Shown here: positions 56,382-62,342 of the stretch, one piece after another
How positions within the stretch are numbered: position 1 is the first letter of the stretch
How the letters are laid out: every line of letters starts with the position of its first letter
Assembly (NCBI GenBank): GCA_018267925.1
Contig: JAFDXO010000150.1
Coordinates: forward strand, 1 to 62,342
DNA: 62,342 bases
DNA from: Bacteroidota bacterium
GTDB taxonomy: Bacteria; Bacteroidota; Bacteroidia; Chitinophagales; Chitinophagaceae
Direction: 5' to 3'
Translations under genes and position numbers: made by a program
Notes under the pieces: model-generated
What the model was told of the DNA's origin: nothing
Seen by the model: the letters and a program-made list of their open reading frames with translations, nothing else
Database searches by the model: none

Positions 56382-57710
56382 GTGAGCACGATTCCTAAAG
56401 ACGAAATACCACTACTACTTTTACAAACATCGGTAACTAACACCACTGTTATTTTCATTATTATTTTGATTCTATTATTACTCACCGCTATTACCGCCGG
56501 TGCAGAAACTGCCTACTTTTCTCTTACTGCAAAAGATATCAACTATTTAAAAACAAGAGAAGAGCAAAGCGCACGACAGGCAATCAAATTACTCGATCAG
56601 CCTAAAATTCTTTTAGCAACAATTTTAGTAGCAAATAATTTTATCAACATTGCTATTGTCATTACTACAAACGTTCTGGTAAGTCAATTTATAAACCCAC
56701 ATTTAAGCCCATTATTGTCATTCATCATTCAGGTGATTGTAGTAACATTTTTGTTGGTTTTGTTTGGTGAAGTGTTACCTAAAGTGTATGCTACACAAAA
56801 CAATATGCGTATGGCTTTGTTTTCTGCTCCAGTAATAAAAATAATGTCCTCCCTTTTTAGTCCGGTAAGCAGAATGCTTGTCTCTTCCACCAGCTATATT
56901 GAAGATCGGATAGGAACAAGAACCAGCAACCTTACAAACGAAGATTTTGAAAATGCCATAGAATTAACCGTAGGCCATACAGCCACGCGCGAAGAAGTCA
57001 ACATCTTTAAAGGGATCTTGAAATTTGGCAACATCACCGTTCGACAAATCATGCGCACACGGCTTGATGTAAGTGGCGTACGATTCGAATATACCTTTCC
57101 GCAAGTTCAAAAAACAGTCCTTGATGCTGGATATTCCAGAATGCCTGTGTATGATAGCAACCTCGACCATATCAAAGGGATGATTCACACAAAAGACTTT
57201 CTTCCACATACTGAGGACGATTCTTTTGATTGGCATACTTTGATTCGCCCTGCTTACTTTGTACCCGAAGGAAAATTTATTGAAGATTTACTAAAGGAAT
57301 TTCAACAAAAACGAATTCACTTTGCCATTGTCGTTGATGAATTTGGTGGAACTTCAGGTATTGTAACGCTTGAAGATGTCATGGAGGAAATCATTGGTGA
57401 TATCAAAGATGAGTTTGATGAAGATGACGTGCAATTCAAAAAAATAGACGAAAACACTTATGTTTTTGAAGGCAAAACACTCATTAATGATATGTGCAGA
57501 GTGATTTCAGAAACGCCTGAAACGTTTGAAGATGTGCGCGGAGACAGCGATTCAATTGCAGGCTTGGTGTTGGAAATTGCTGGTCGTTTTCCTGCTATCA
57601 ATGAAACAGTTTCCTTTCAGCAATTTGACTTTACCGTTTTGGAATTAGAAAAGATGCGCATTAAGCGAATTAAACTAACCGTGAACCCAGAATTAGAAGA
57701 GTTCACCTAA
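56382..57710 (+). CDS. gldE: GldE-like CNNM/CorC membrane protein
   Basis: 442 residues from a GTG. Layout of the CNNM/HlyC-CorC family: an N-terminal DUF21 membrane domain with about four TM helices (residues 18-160, including GAETAYFSLTAKD and LVLFGEVLPKVYATQ), two CBS domains (about 205-325; RMPVYDSNLDHIKGMIH and VVDEFGGTSGIVTLEDVMEE), and a C-terminal CorC_HlyC domain. In Flavobacterium the mutY-ssb-gldE order marks GldE, a gliding-motility protein; that context is kept here. gldD, which follows gldE there, is absent. Some relatives are magnesium exporters. Confidence 0.87.
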   Translation: MSTIPKDEIPLLLLQTSVTNTTVIFIIILILLLLTAITAGAETAYFSLTAKDINYLKTREEQSARQAIKLLDQPKILLATILVANNFINIAIVITTNVLVSQFINPHLSPLLSFIIQVIVVTFLLVLFGEVLPKVYATQNNMRMALFSAPVIKIMSSLFSPVSRMLVSSTSYIEDRIGTRTSNLTNEDFENAIELTVGHTATREEVNIFKGILKFGNITVRQIMRTRLDVSGVRFEYTFPQVQKTVLDAGYSRMPVYDSNLDHIKGMIHTKDFLPHTEDDSFDWHTLIRPAYFVPEGKFIEDLLKEFQQKRIHFAIVVDEFGGTSGIVTLEDVMEEIIGDIKDEFDEDDVQFKKIDENTYVFEGKTLINDMCRVISETPETFEDVRGDSDSIAGLVLEIAGRFPAINETVSFQQFDFTVLELEKMRIKRIKLTVNPELEEFT

Positions 57711-57990
57711 TTAATTTTTCTTACAAAAATGAAATTCCAACTTGGTTGCACTCATCTTTGAAAAGCCGTTTGGTTAAAGGCTTTGCACCCAATCACCCTT
57801 CTTCATCTGCAATTAGCTGATTAAATTCAAACCTTAAATTGAACTAAAAAATTGATAGAAAAAAGGAATCAAAACCATAAACAGGGTTGTACAAAAACAA
57901 GAAGTTTCTATTTCTAAAACAAGCTATTCCCTTTTTTAAAAATGACAAAGCCATGACGAGGCTACTTTTGCCAAAAAATATCTCACTATT
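57711..57990. other. Spacer with weak hairpin and promoter box
   Basis: 280 nt between gldE and the monooxygenase gene, where gldD might be expected; no reading frame for it is seen. A short stem (aaagcc / ggcttt, 57762-57784) may terminate gldE weakly. TACTTTTG at 57963-57970 is a TAnnTTTG box 20 nt before the next ATG. Confidence 0.45.
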
Positions 57991-58320
57991 ATGCACAAAA
58001 ACTTTGTAGCCGTAAATTATATTAGCTGTAAACCGGAATATCGCGATCGTTTTGAAGAATTGTTTGGGAGCCGCGCAAAAGCCATAGATTTAATGCCCGG
58101 ATTTGTGGACATGCACGTACTTAAACCTTCAAAAGAAGGGCAAGATTATTTGATTGTCAGCTATTGGGAAAATGAAGAGGCTTTTAAAGGTTGGACAAAA
58201 AGTGAAGCCTTTTTGGAAGGACATAAGCGAGGCTTCGCAGATATAGCTCAAGCAAAAGCAGAAGGAAAAGAACCGCCCATGAGCAGCGATTTCAAAACTT
58301 ACAAAATCATTGCAAACTAA
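57991..58320 (+). CDS. Antibiotic-biosynthesis-monooxygenase-like protein (possible heme-degrading type)
   Basis: 109 residues, a ferredoxin-like ABM fold: VAVNYISCKPEYRDRFEELF, PGFVDMHVLKP, then YLIVSYWENEEAFKGWTKSE and AFLEGHKRGF. The W-x-S-x-x-F-x-x-x-H arrangement resembles IsdG/HmoA-type heme-degrading monooxygenases, so release of iron from heme is one possibility; many ABM proteins have other or unknown roles. Its TAA stop overlaps the ATG of a 44-residue membrane protein (TAATG), so the two are coupled. Confidence 0.85.
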   Translation: MHKNFVAVNYISCKPEYRDRFEELFGSRAKAIDLMPGFVDMHVLKPSKEGQDYLIVSYWENEEAFKGWTKSEAFLEGHKRGFADIAQAKAEGKEPPMSSDFKTYKIIAN

Positions 58321-58454
58321 TGGAAACCATGCCAACTCCTACTCGCGGTATCAAATTCACTAAATGGCTGAAAAAACTTGGCTTTTGGGGCTTTGTTTTT
58401 TTCTTGACCAAAGGATTAGCATGGATTGCTCTCGGCTATTTTGCCGTGAAGTAG
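58320..58454 (+). CDS. Small membrane protein coupled to the monooxygenase gene (44 residues)
   Basis: Starts at the ATG sharing an A with the preceding stop (TAATG). Encodes a basic N-terminus (PTPTRGIKFTKWLKKLG) and one TM helix (GFWGFVFFLTKGLAWIALGY) ending AVK. Translational coupling, a sensible topology (positive-inside) and the strong terminator 30 nt downstream support a real gene, though it is short. It may anchor or partner the monooxygenase-like protein at the inner membrane; this is inference from linkage. Confidence 0.72.
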   Translation: METMPTPTRGIKFTKWLKKLGFWGFVFFLTKGLAWIALGYFAVK

Positions 58455-58483
58455 CATTTATTTTTAGTAAAACAAGCTACATC

Positions 58484-58529
58484 AAATCTCAAAGAATGCG
58501 CTCCATTTCCTGTTCATTCTTTGAGATTT
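58484..58529 (+). terminator. Terminator of the monooxygenase / small-protein operon
   Basis: 15-bp perfect stem (58484-58498 with 58515-58529), 16-nt loop, tail tttaatttt. Confidence 0.82.
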
Positions 58530-58593
58530 TTAATTTTCCACCTTTTTTTAAATGATTACTGTCATTTATGCGTATATTCAATGGAGTTTAGAC

Positions 58594-58601
58594 TACCTTC
58601 G
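58594..58601 (+). promoter_or_regulatory. -7-like box before the desaturase gene
   Basis: TACCTTCG, one base from TAnnTTTG, 32 nt before the GTG start. Confidence 0.4.
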
Positions 58602-58633
58602 CAAAAATTTTTTTAATTTATAATCTTCATTTT

Positions 58634-59749
58634 GTGTCATCAAAGAAACCATTAGTAAAATTTGCTCCAAAAGGTACCGATAGCTTTTATGATGCCATAA
58701 AAATTAGAGTGGAAGATTATTTTGTTCAAAACAAAATTGACAAAACCGCGAATACCGCAATGAAAGTGAAAACTATTGCGATGCTTTGCTTTTACTTTAT
58801 CCCTTATGTGCTAATTGTTACCGGAGTTGCCAGCATGTCTTTATGGATTTTCTATGGACTGTGGTTAGTTATGGGTATAGGAATAGTGGGTATAGGCACT
58901 TCTGTTATGCACGACTCAAATCATGGAGCTTATTCTCAAAACGCTTACGTTAATTCATTCTTAGGCAATCTGCTAAATATTTTAGGCGGATATTCCAGAA
59001 ACTGGCGTATTCAGCATAACATACTACACCATACTTACACCAACCTTGATGGATTGGATGAAGATATAGAAGCTGGTTTTTTACTTAGAATGTCACCCAA
59101 CAGAAAACAATACCGTTTTCATCGTTATCAGCACATCTATGCTTGGTTTCTGTACATGATAATGAATCTTTTTTGGGTAACGGTAAAAGATTATCGTCAA
59201 ATATTCAAATACGAAAAAGAAGGATTGTTACGTAAGGAAAAAATTAGCCTAAAAAAGGCTATTTGGGAATTGTCCGGCATAAAATTGTTTTACATTACTT
59301 ATATCATTGTGCTGCCAATATTATTTTCTCAAGTTGCTTGGTATCAAGTAGTATTGGGCTTTACATTTATGCACCTTACAGCAGGATTGGGCTTGGCTTG
59401 TGTTTTTCAACCCGCACATGTAGTGGAATCCTCAACCTTCCCTGAAATGCCCGTCACACAAAAAATGGAAGATAGCTGGGCAGTACATCAAATTTTAAAC
59501 ACAGCCAATTTCTCTCCGGGCAGTCATATTACAGCTTGGTTTATTGGCGGATTAAATTATCAAATTGAACACCATTTATTTCCACAAATTTGCCACATTC
59601 ACTACCCTAAAATCGCTCCGATAATAGCTCAAACAGCCCGCGAATACAACCTTCCCTACCACGTGCAAAAAACATTTGTTCGAGCTATTTGGGAACACGG
59701 ACGAATGCTTTATCTTTTAGGTCGTCCAATTAAGCCTTCAAATGCTTAA
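58634..59749 (+). CDS. Membrane fatty acid desaturase
   Basis: 371 residues from a GTG start, with two pairs of TM helices and the three histidine boxes that bind the di-iron centre: HDSNHGAYS (about 97), HNILHHTYTN (about 132) and QIEHHLFPQ (about 313). Introduces a cis double bond into acyl chains; the QIEHH-type third box is typical of front-end or acyl-lipid desaturases. The regiospecificity cannot be read from sequence. There is no fused cytochrome b5, so it needs a separate ferredoxin-type donor. Transcribed alone. Confidence 0.93.
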   Translation: MSSKKPLVKFAPKGTDSFYDAIKIRVEDYFVQNKIDKTANTAMKVKTIAMLCFYFIPYVLIVTGVASMSLWIFYGLWLVMGIGIVGIGTSVMHDSNHGAYSQNAYVNSFLGNLLNILGGYSRNWRIQHNILHHTYTNLDGLDEDIEAGFLLRMSPNRKQYRFHRYQHIYAWFLYMIMNLFWVTVKDYRQIFKYEKEGLLRKEKISLKKAIWELSGIKLFYITYIIVLPILFSQVAWYQVVLGFTFMHLTAGLGLACVFQPAHVVESSTFPEMPVTQKMEDSWAVHQILNTANFSPGSHITAWFIGGLNYQIEHHLFPQICHIHYPKIAPIIAQTAREYNLPYHVQKTFVRAIWEHGRMLYLLGRPIKPSNA

Positions 59750-60090
59750 ATTATTTTTCATTTAGGTTTCTTCATTTTTTCAACATAACCTCATTTCCTT
59801 TTCCAAATTGTGTTGATTGGTCAGAAAAAAATAAGCGGTAAAGAATTACCGCTTCTGTGAAATTGGATTTCTTTAAAATCCTCTTTCTGACTAAAACAAT
59901 ATGATTGTAAACTTAGACTATTTTTTAATTGTACTCTTTTCCACAATACTACGCACATGATTTTTAAAATGCAACATTCTAAGTAATTTTCTTAAAAGAA
60001 TGATTAGGCGATTGTTGAAAGAGCCGAAATAAATTAAGCGCCCCAGAAGAGGCGCTTCTAAAATCAAAACAAAACAAAAACGTAGCAAAG
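59750..60090. other. Intergenic region with two hairpins
   Basis: 341 nt without a gene. Hairpin 59833-59854 (aagcggtaa / ttaccgctt, 4-nt loop) has its T run on the minus strand, so it acts leftward or on both strands. Hairpin 60036-60057 (aagcgcc / ggcgctt) lies just beyond the stop of the lipoprotein gene and probably terminates it. The 180 nt between them hold no recognised signal. Confidence 0.5.
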
Positions 60091-60732
60091 TTACCACTTT
60101 AAGGTCAAATAATCAGCAAAACCTATGGTATTGGGCAAAACCATAAAGCCCATTTGCGAACCACCTAATGTACGTGCCGGTGTTTGCCACACCTTTGTTC
60201 CATTGATGTAAAAGTTCCAATAATCCGCTATTTGCTCCACTTCCACATCATTCCACCCTACTTTGATTGCATTTGCTTTTGTCCAAGTTATCAATGTTTG
60301 TGGTGATGTTCCTTCTTTGTAAACAGCAAAATATCCTGTATCATCAATAAAAAAAGAATAACCATAACTATTGGGCGATGCACCAAAAATCAATGCCATA
60401 GCATTGTTGGACTTAATTCTTGACTGCACTAAAAAATTTCGATTTACATTAGCACCAGTACTGACGGCAGCAATATGGTATCCGCCTGTAAAAGAGTAAT
60501 CAACCATCTTATACATACCATTAGAAACAAGTGCGTAAGCACTGTCAATCGGATCATCGAAAGCCCATCCTCGTGTATCACTATTAAAATCCTCGTTAAA
60601 AAGGTATTGGTATCCCGTGCCGGTATTGTTTGGGTTAGTGTTATAGTAATCATTATTGACGGTGCATGAACTAATGCCTGAAACCAAGATAATAGTAAGA
60701 ATAATCAAAAAGTTGCGCTTTGTTTGCCGCAT
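60091..60732 (-). CDS. Lipoprotein with LamG/jelly-roll-like domain
   Basis: 213 residues with a lipoprotein signal (FLIILTIILVSGISSC; Cys near 23), a short Asn/Tyr-rich linker, and a beta-rich domain. That domain opens FNEDFNSDTRGWAFDDP and ends TIGFADYLTLKW, with WTKANAIKVGWNDVEVE and DYWNFYINGTKVW in between. This is the pattern of concanavalin-like (LamG/DUF1080-type) jelly rolls, which often bind carbohydrate. Function unknown. Monocistronic in an accessory-looking region. Confidence 0.78.
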   Translation of the reverse strand: MRQTKRNFLIILTIILVSGISSCTVNNDYYNTNPNNTGTGYQYLFNEDFNSDTRGWAFDDPIDSAYALVSNGMYKMVDYSFTGGYHIAAVSTGANVNRNFLVQSRIKSNNAMALIFGASPNSYGYSFFIDDTGYFAVYKEGTSPQTLITWTKANAIKVGWNDVEVEQIADYWNFYINGTKVWQTPARTLGGSQMGFMVLPNTIGFADYLTLKW

Positions 60733-60997
60733 AGTATTTATCTTTTGGAATCCTTAAACCAAAAAACAGGCCAATTCTATTAGGCTATCTATCCTTATTT
60801 ACTTTTTTGAAATGATCTGCATTGAGTTGTAAGACAGGTTTTATTCCCTATTTGTCCTCTCACACTACCTTGTGACAGACACTCGTTCGGCTGAACTCAC
60901 TACCGAAGCCTTACCCTCAACTAACGGTTGGCGATTACAATCCCCCATTGTGGATTTTCACTACTAAGTCAATTACTATGTACAGTACCCCCCAAAA
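60733..60997. other. Hairpin-rich non-coding segment
   Basis: 265 nt without a gene. From about 60840 to 60985 the base composition is higher in GC than the flanks, and there are several short inverted repeats: gttc/gaac around 60893, acaat/attgt around 60940, and repeated cactacc blocks. It may be a decayed mobile repeat, cassette-type recombination site or ncRNA. I cannot assign it. Confidence 0.35.
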
Positions 60998-61029
60998 AAA
61001 ACCTCAGTTCTGTTAGGAACAGAGGTTTT
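60998..61029 (-). terminator. Terminator of the 81-residue membrane protein gene
   Basis: Arms 60998-61010 and 61017-61029 pair at 12 of 13 positions around tgttag. On the minus strand a run of eight T follows. Confidence 0.85.
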
Positions 61030-61088
61030 AGAATAAATTGAGTAATCACTTTCAATTCCGAATTGCATACAAACGCATAAGCATAAGT

Positions 61089-61334
61089 TCAATGACCTAA
61101 ATAAATACGACTAAAATATTTCCATCTATAGAAAGGTAGCAATAACTTCCAACTATCCCCTAATTTTAATAATCCCAAGGAATGAAGGCGTATTCCATCT
61201 ATTAATGGACGATACAAAAGGAAATAGATCAAGAGTATATATACCCACAAACTACTTTTATATTGAAAATAAAATAGGCAATCAAACAATAACGGTGTAA
61301 TTATTAACACCCAATATACAAATAAATTCTTCAT
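61089..61334 (-). CDS. Small membrane protein
   Basis: 81 residues, strongly hydrophobic: NLFVYWVLIITPLLFDCLFY and SLWVYILLIYFLLYRPL suggest two TM helices, followed by a basic, aromatic C-terminal part (WKLLLPFYRWKYFSRIYLGH). It starts at an ATG 33 nt after the amber-interrupted gene on the same strand and ends 60 nt before a strong terminator. I do not recognise a family. Confidence 0.6.
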   Translation of the reverse strand: MKNLFVYWVLIITPLLFDCLFYFQYKSSLWVYILLIYFLLYRPLIDGIRLHSLGLLKLGDSWKLLLPFYRWKYFSRIYLGH

Positions 61335-61367
61335 GATTAATTCGTTCTAAGTTAAAATTATTTTTAC

Positions 61368-62027
61368 CTACAATGAATAGAATGACTGTCCAACAGCACA
61401 AGCTGCAGCAACCGTTACACCTATACCCGAATCCAATAAAGTTCCAACCCACAAACCTACTGAAACCCACCCATGGTTACTATAGAAGTCTGTGATGCAA
61501 TTCATCGTAGCCTGTCCCGCTTTAAGTAACTGAACTGTTTGATCTATTAAATTCACCTCAATGGAATAGACAATCTGATCGTTGTTTCCAAGATAGTCAA
61601 TTCTTTTCACATTATCTGATAGAATTGTCGTTTTTACAACCATATAACTCGTAATTTTAGAAGAGTCGCTATTGTATATTGGTGCAAGAGCAAATTCTAC
61701 ACTATCAAATTGATTTGTTGATTTGACATAGTAGGTGGTGATTGTAGAACCTTCGCCTTTAGTCTGATATAACTTAGTTAAATCAAAACTAACATCTTTA
61801 TTATTATATCGGATAGTAGGAATATTATTATTGATATAGGAAACTACATTTGCCAAAGCACTAACATCTTGTACTTGAAGTGTTTGAAATAGTCCATAAC
61901 CGGAGGTGATTCTAAACTAAGACGGATTGGCACTAACTACATTCTTAGGATTAATTTGTTCCACTTTTTTACAAGAAGAGATTACTCCTACGCAAAATAA
62001 CAGTGTTAAAAATGCAAACTTTCTCAT
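61368..62027 (-). pseudogene. Lipoprotein gene interrupted by an in-frame amber codon
   Basis: Reading from the ATG at 62027, codons 1-36 encode a lipoprotein signal (RKFAFLTLLFCVGVISSC) and linker (KKVEQINPKNVVSANPS). Codon 37 is TAG (61919-61917), after which the same frame stays open as FRITSGYGLFQTLQVQ and continues for 182 further residues to the TAG at 61370. The downstream part alone lacks a signal peptide and a good start (only a TTG at 61856). It contains a beta-rich segment and a hydrophobic Gly-rich C-terminal stretch (GLWVGTLLDSGIGVTVAAA). A single substitution, for example CAG to TAG, would explain it. Readthrough or sequencing error are the alternatives. Confidence 0.75.
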
Positions 62028-62326
62028 GTTTTGATATTTTAGTCTATTTGACTCTTTTCTACGGATTTTCGGATTCCTCCTTCAACGTTGTAAAAACAAA
62101 AATAATGGGGGGGGTATTTTCCAAATATTTAATGTTGATATTTTGTTAAATTATAGTGCTACTAACGCAATTCTTCTGCGGGCTGATTTGCGCCATTTTT
62201 TTAAAAATTCCCAATACCATCAAACAAAAAGGCACCTGTTAACTATGCACAAAAGCTACTCGTCAACCTTGCACTAATGGCAAAAACGTTGTAAATTTGT
62301 ATAATAATATTGCAACAAAAGGCAAA
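62028..62326. other. Right-edge spacer with G8 tract and a promoter
   Basis: 299 nt without a complete gene. It contains a run of eight G at 62107-62114, about 80 nt upstream of the broken lipoprotein gene, and a rightward promoter (TTG 62269-62271, TAAATTTG 62292-62299, 20 nt apart). Confidence 0.5.
62269..62299 (+). promoter_or_regulatory. Rightward promoter at the window edge
   Basis: TTG at 62269-62271 and TAAATTTG at 62292-62299 match the Bacteroidota -33/-7 pair and lie 27 nt before an ATG that is cut by the window end. Confidence 0.55.
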
Positions 62327-62342
62327 ATGAGAGCAAAGTACA
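62327..62342 (+). CDS. Possible start of a truncated gene
   Basis: Only M-R-A-K-Y is visible before the window ends. The upstream promoter makes a real start plausible, but nothing can be said about the product. Confidence 0.3.

Noticed and set aside
60860..60990. Integron-type attC site
   Set aside because: The taacggttggcg stretch recalls an attC core, but a matching pair of R'/R'' core sites could not be found; kept only as an unexplained structured segment.
61368..61856. A complete leftward gene starting at the TTG at 61856
   Set aside because: The frame is open further upstream to the amber codon at 61917-61919, and the region before that supplies a lipoprotein signal in the same frame, so it is better read as part of an interrupted gene.

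Overview
The window is a stretch of a low-GC Bacteroidota chromosome, probably from the Chitinophagales side of the phylum. The signs are Bacteroidota-type promoters (TTG about 20 nt upstream of TAnnTTTG) before many genes, no Shine-Dalgarno motifs, a TonB-dependent receptor with an N-terminal carboxypeptidase-like domain, a protein with a type IX secretion (T9SS) C-terminal domain, a DUF5689 surface lipoprotein, a GldE homologue and many Bacteroidota-style lipoproteins. No rRNA, CRISPR array or intact insertion sequence was found. There is one tRNA, an initiator tRNA next to the formyltransferase gene that serves it.

Layout. 0-5.3 kb: PAS-LuxR regulator, ndk, a small lipoprotein, an M1 peptidase and a DUF2252 protein. 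5.4-9.8 kb: a two-gene exopolysaccharide operon, an outer-membrane protein followed by a giant GH18-deacetylase-GT2 fusion. 9.9-17.2 kb: two Lys-rich exported proteins, then an operon of a 1162-residue envelope protein, a thioredoxin-fold protein and a FUSC membrane protein. 17.2-18.8 kb: an ECF sigma / membrane protein / Spy-like operon. 18.9-31 kb: housekeeping genes (fmt, tRNA-fMet, Bax-inhibitor-1 protein, rluD, tatA, an MltD-like transglycosylase, rpsT, an LptF/G permease, aroQ, xerD, purB, an RsmF-like methyltransferase). 31.4-39.6 kb: rpoB-rpoC. 39.9-43.2 kb: rsmG, a GT2, tgt and a small membrane protein. 43.4-46.6 kb: rpmD-rplO-secY and a split transketolase N-half. 46.7-54.2 kb: a T9SS protein, a DUF5689 lipoprotein, a TonB receptor and a divergent exported nuclease. 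54.2-59.7 kb: response regulator, mutY, ssb, gldE, a monooxygenase with a coupled 44-residue membrane protein, and a desaturase. 59.7-62.3 kb: an accessory tail with small lipoproteins, one broken by an in-frame amber codon, and hairpin-rich spacers.

Two loci stand out. The fusion protein puts polymerase, deacetylase and glycan-hydrolase modules of a PgaB/PgaC-like (poly-N-acetylglucosamine) pathway into one membrane polypeptide, translationally coupled to a probable outer-membrane partner. The TonB receptor / DUF5689 lipoprotein / nuclease / T9SS locus looks like an uncharacterised system for breaking down and importing extracellular nucleic acid, with the OB-fold-like DUF5689 protein in the place a SusD would normally take.

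The genome also looks rearranged in its most conserved operons. rpoBC stands alone with its own promoter and leader and has no rplKAJL upstream. rpmD-rplO-secY is cut off from the rest of the spc operon on both sides. All calls come from reading the sequence; domain names rest on recognised motifs, not database searches.
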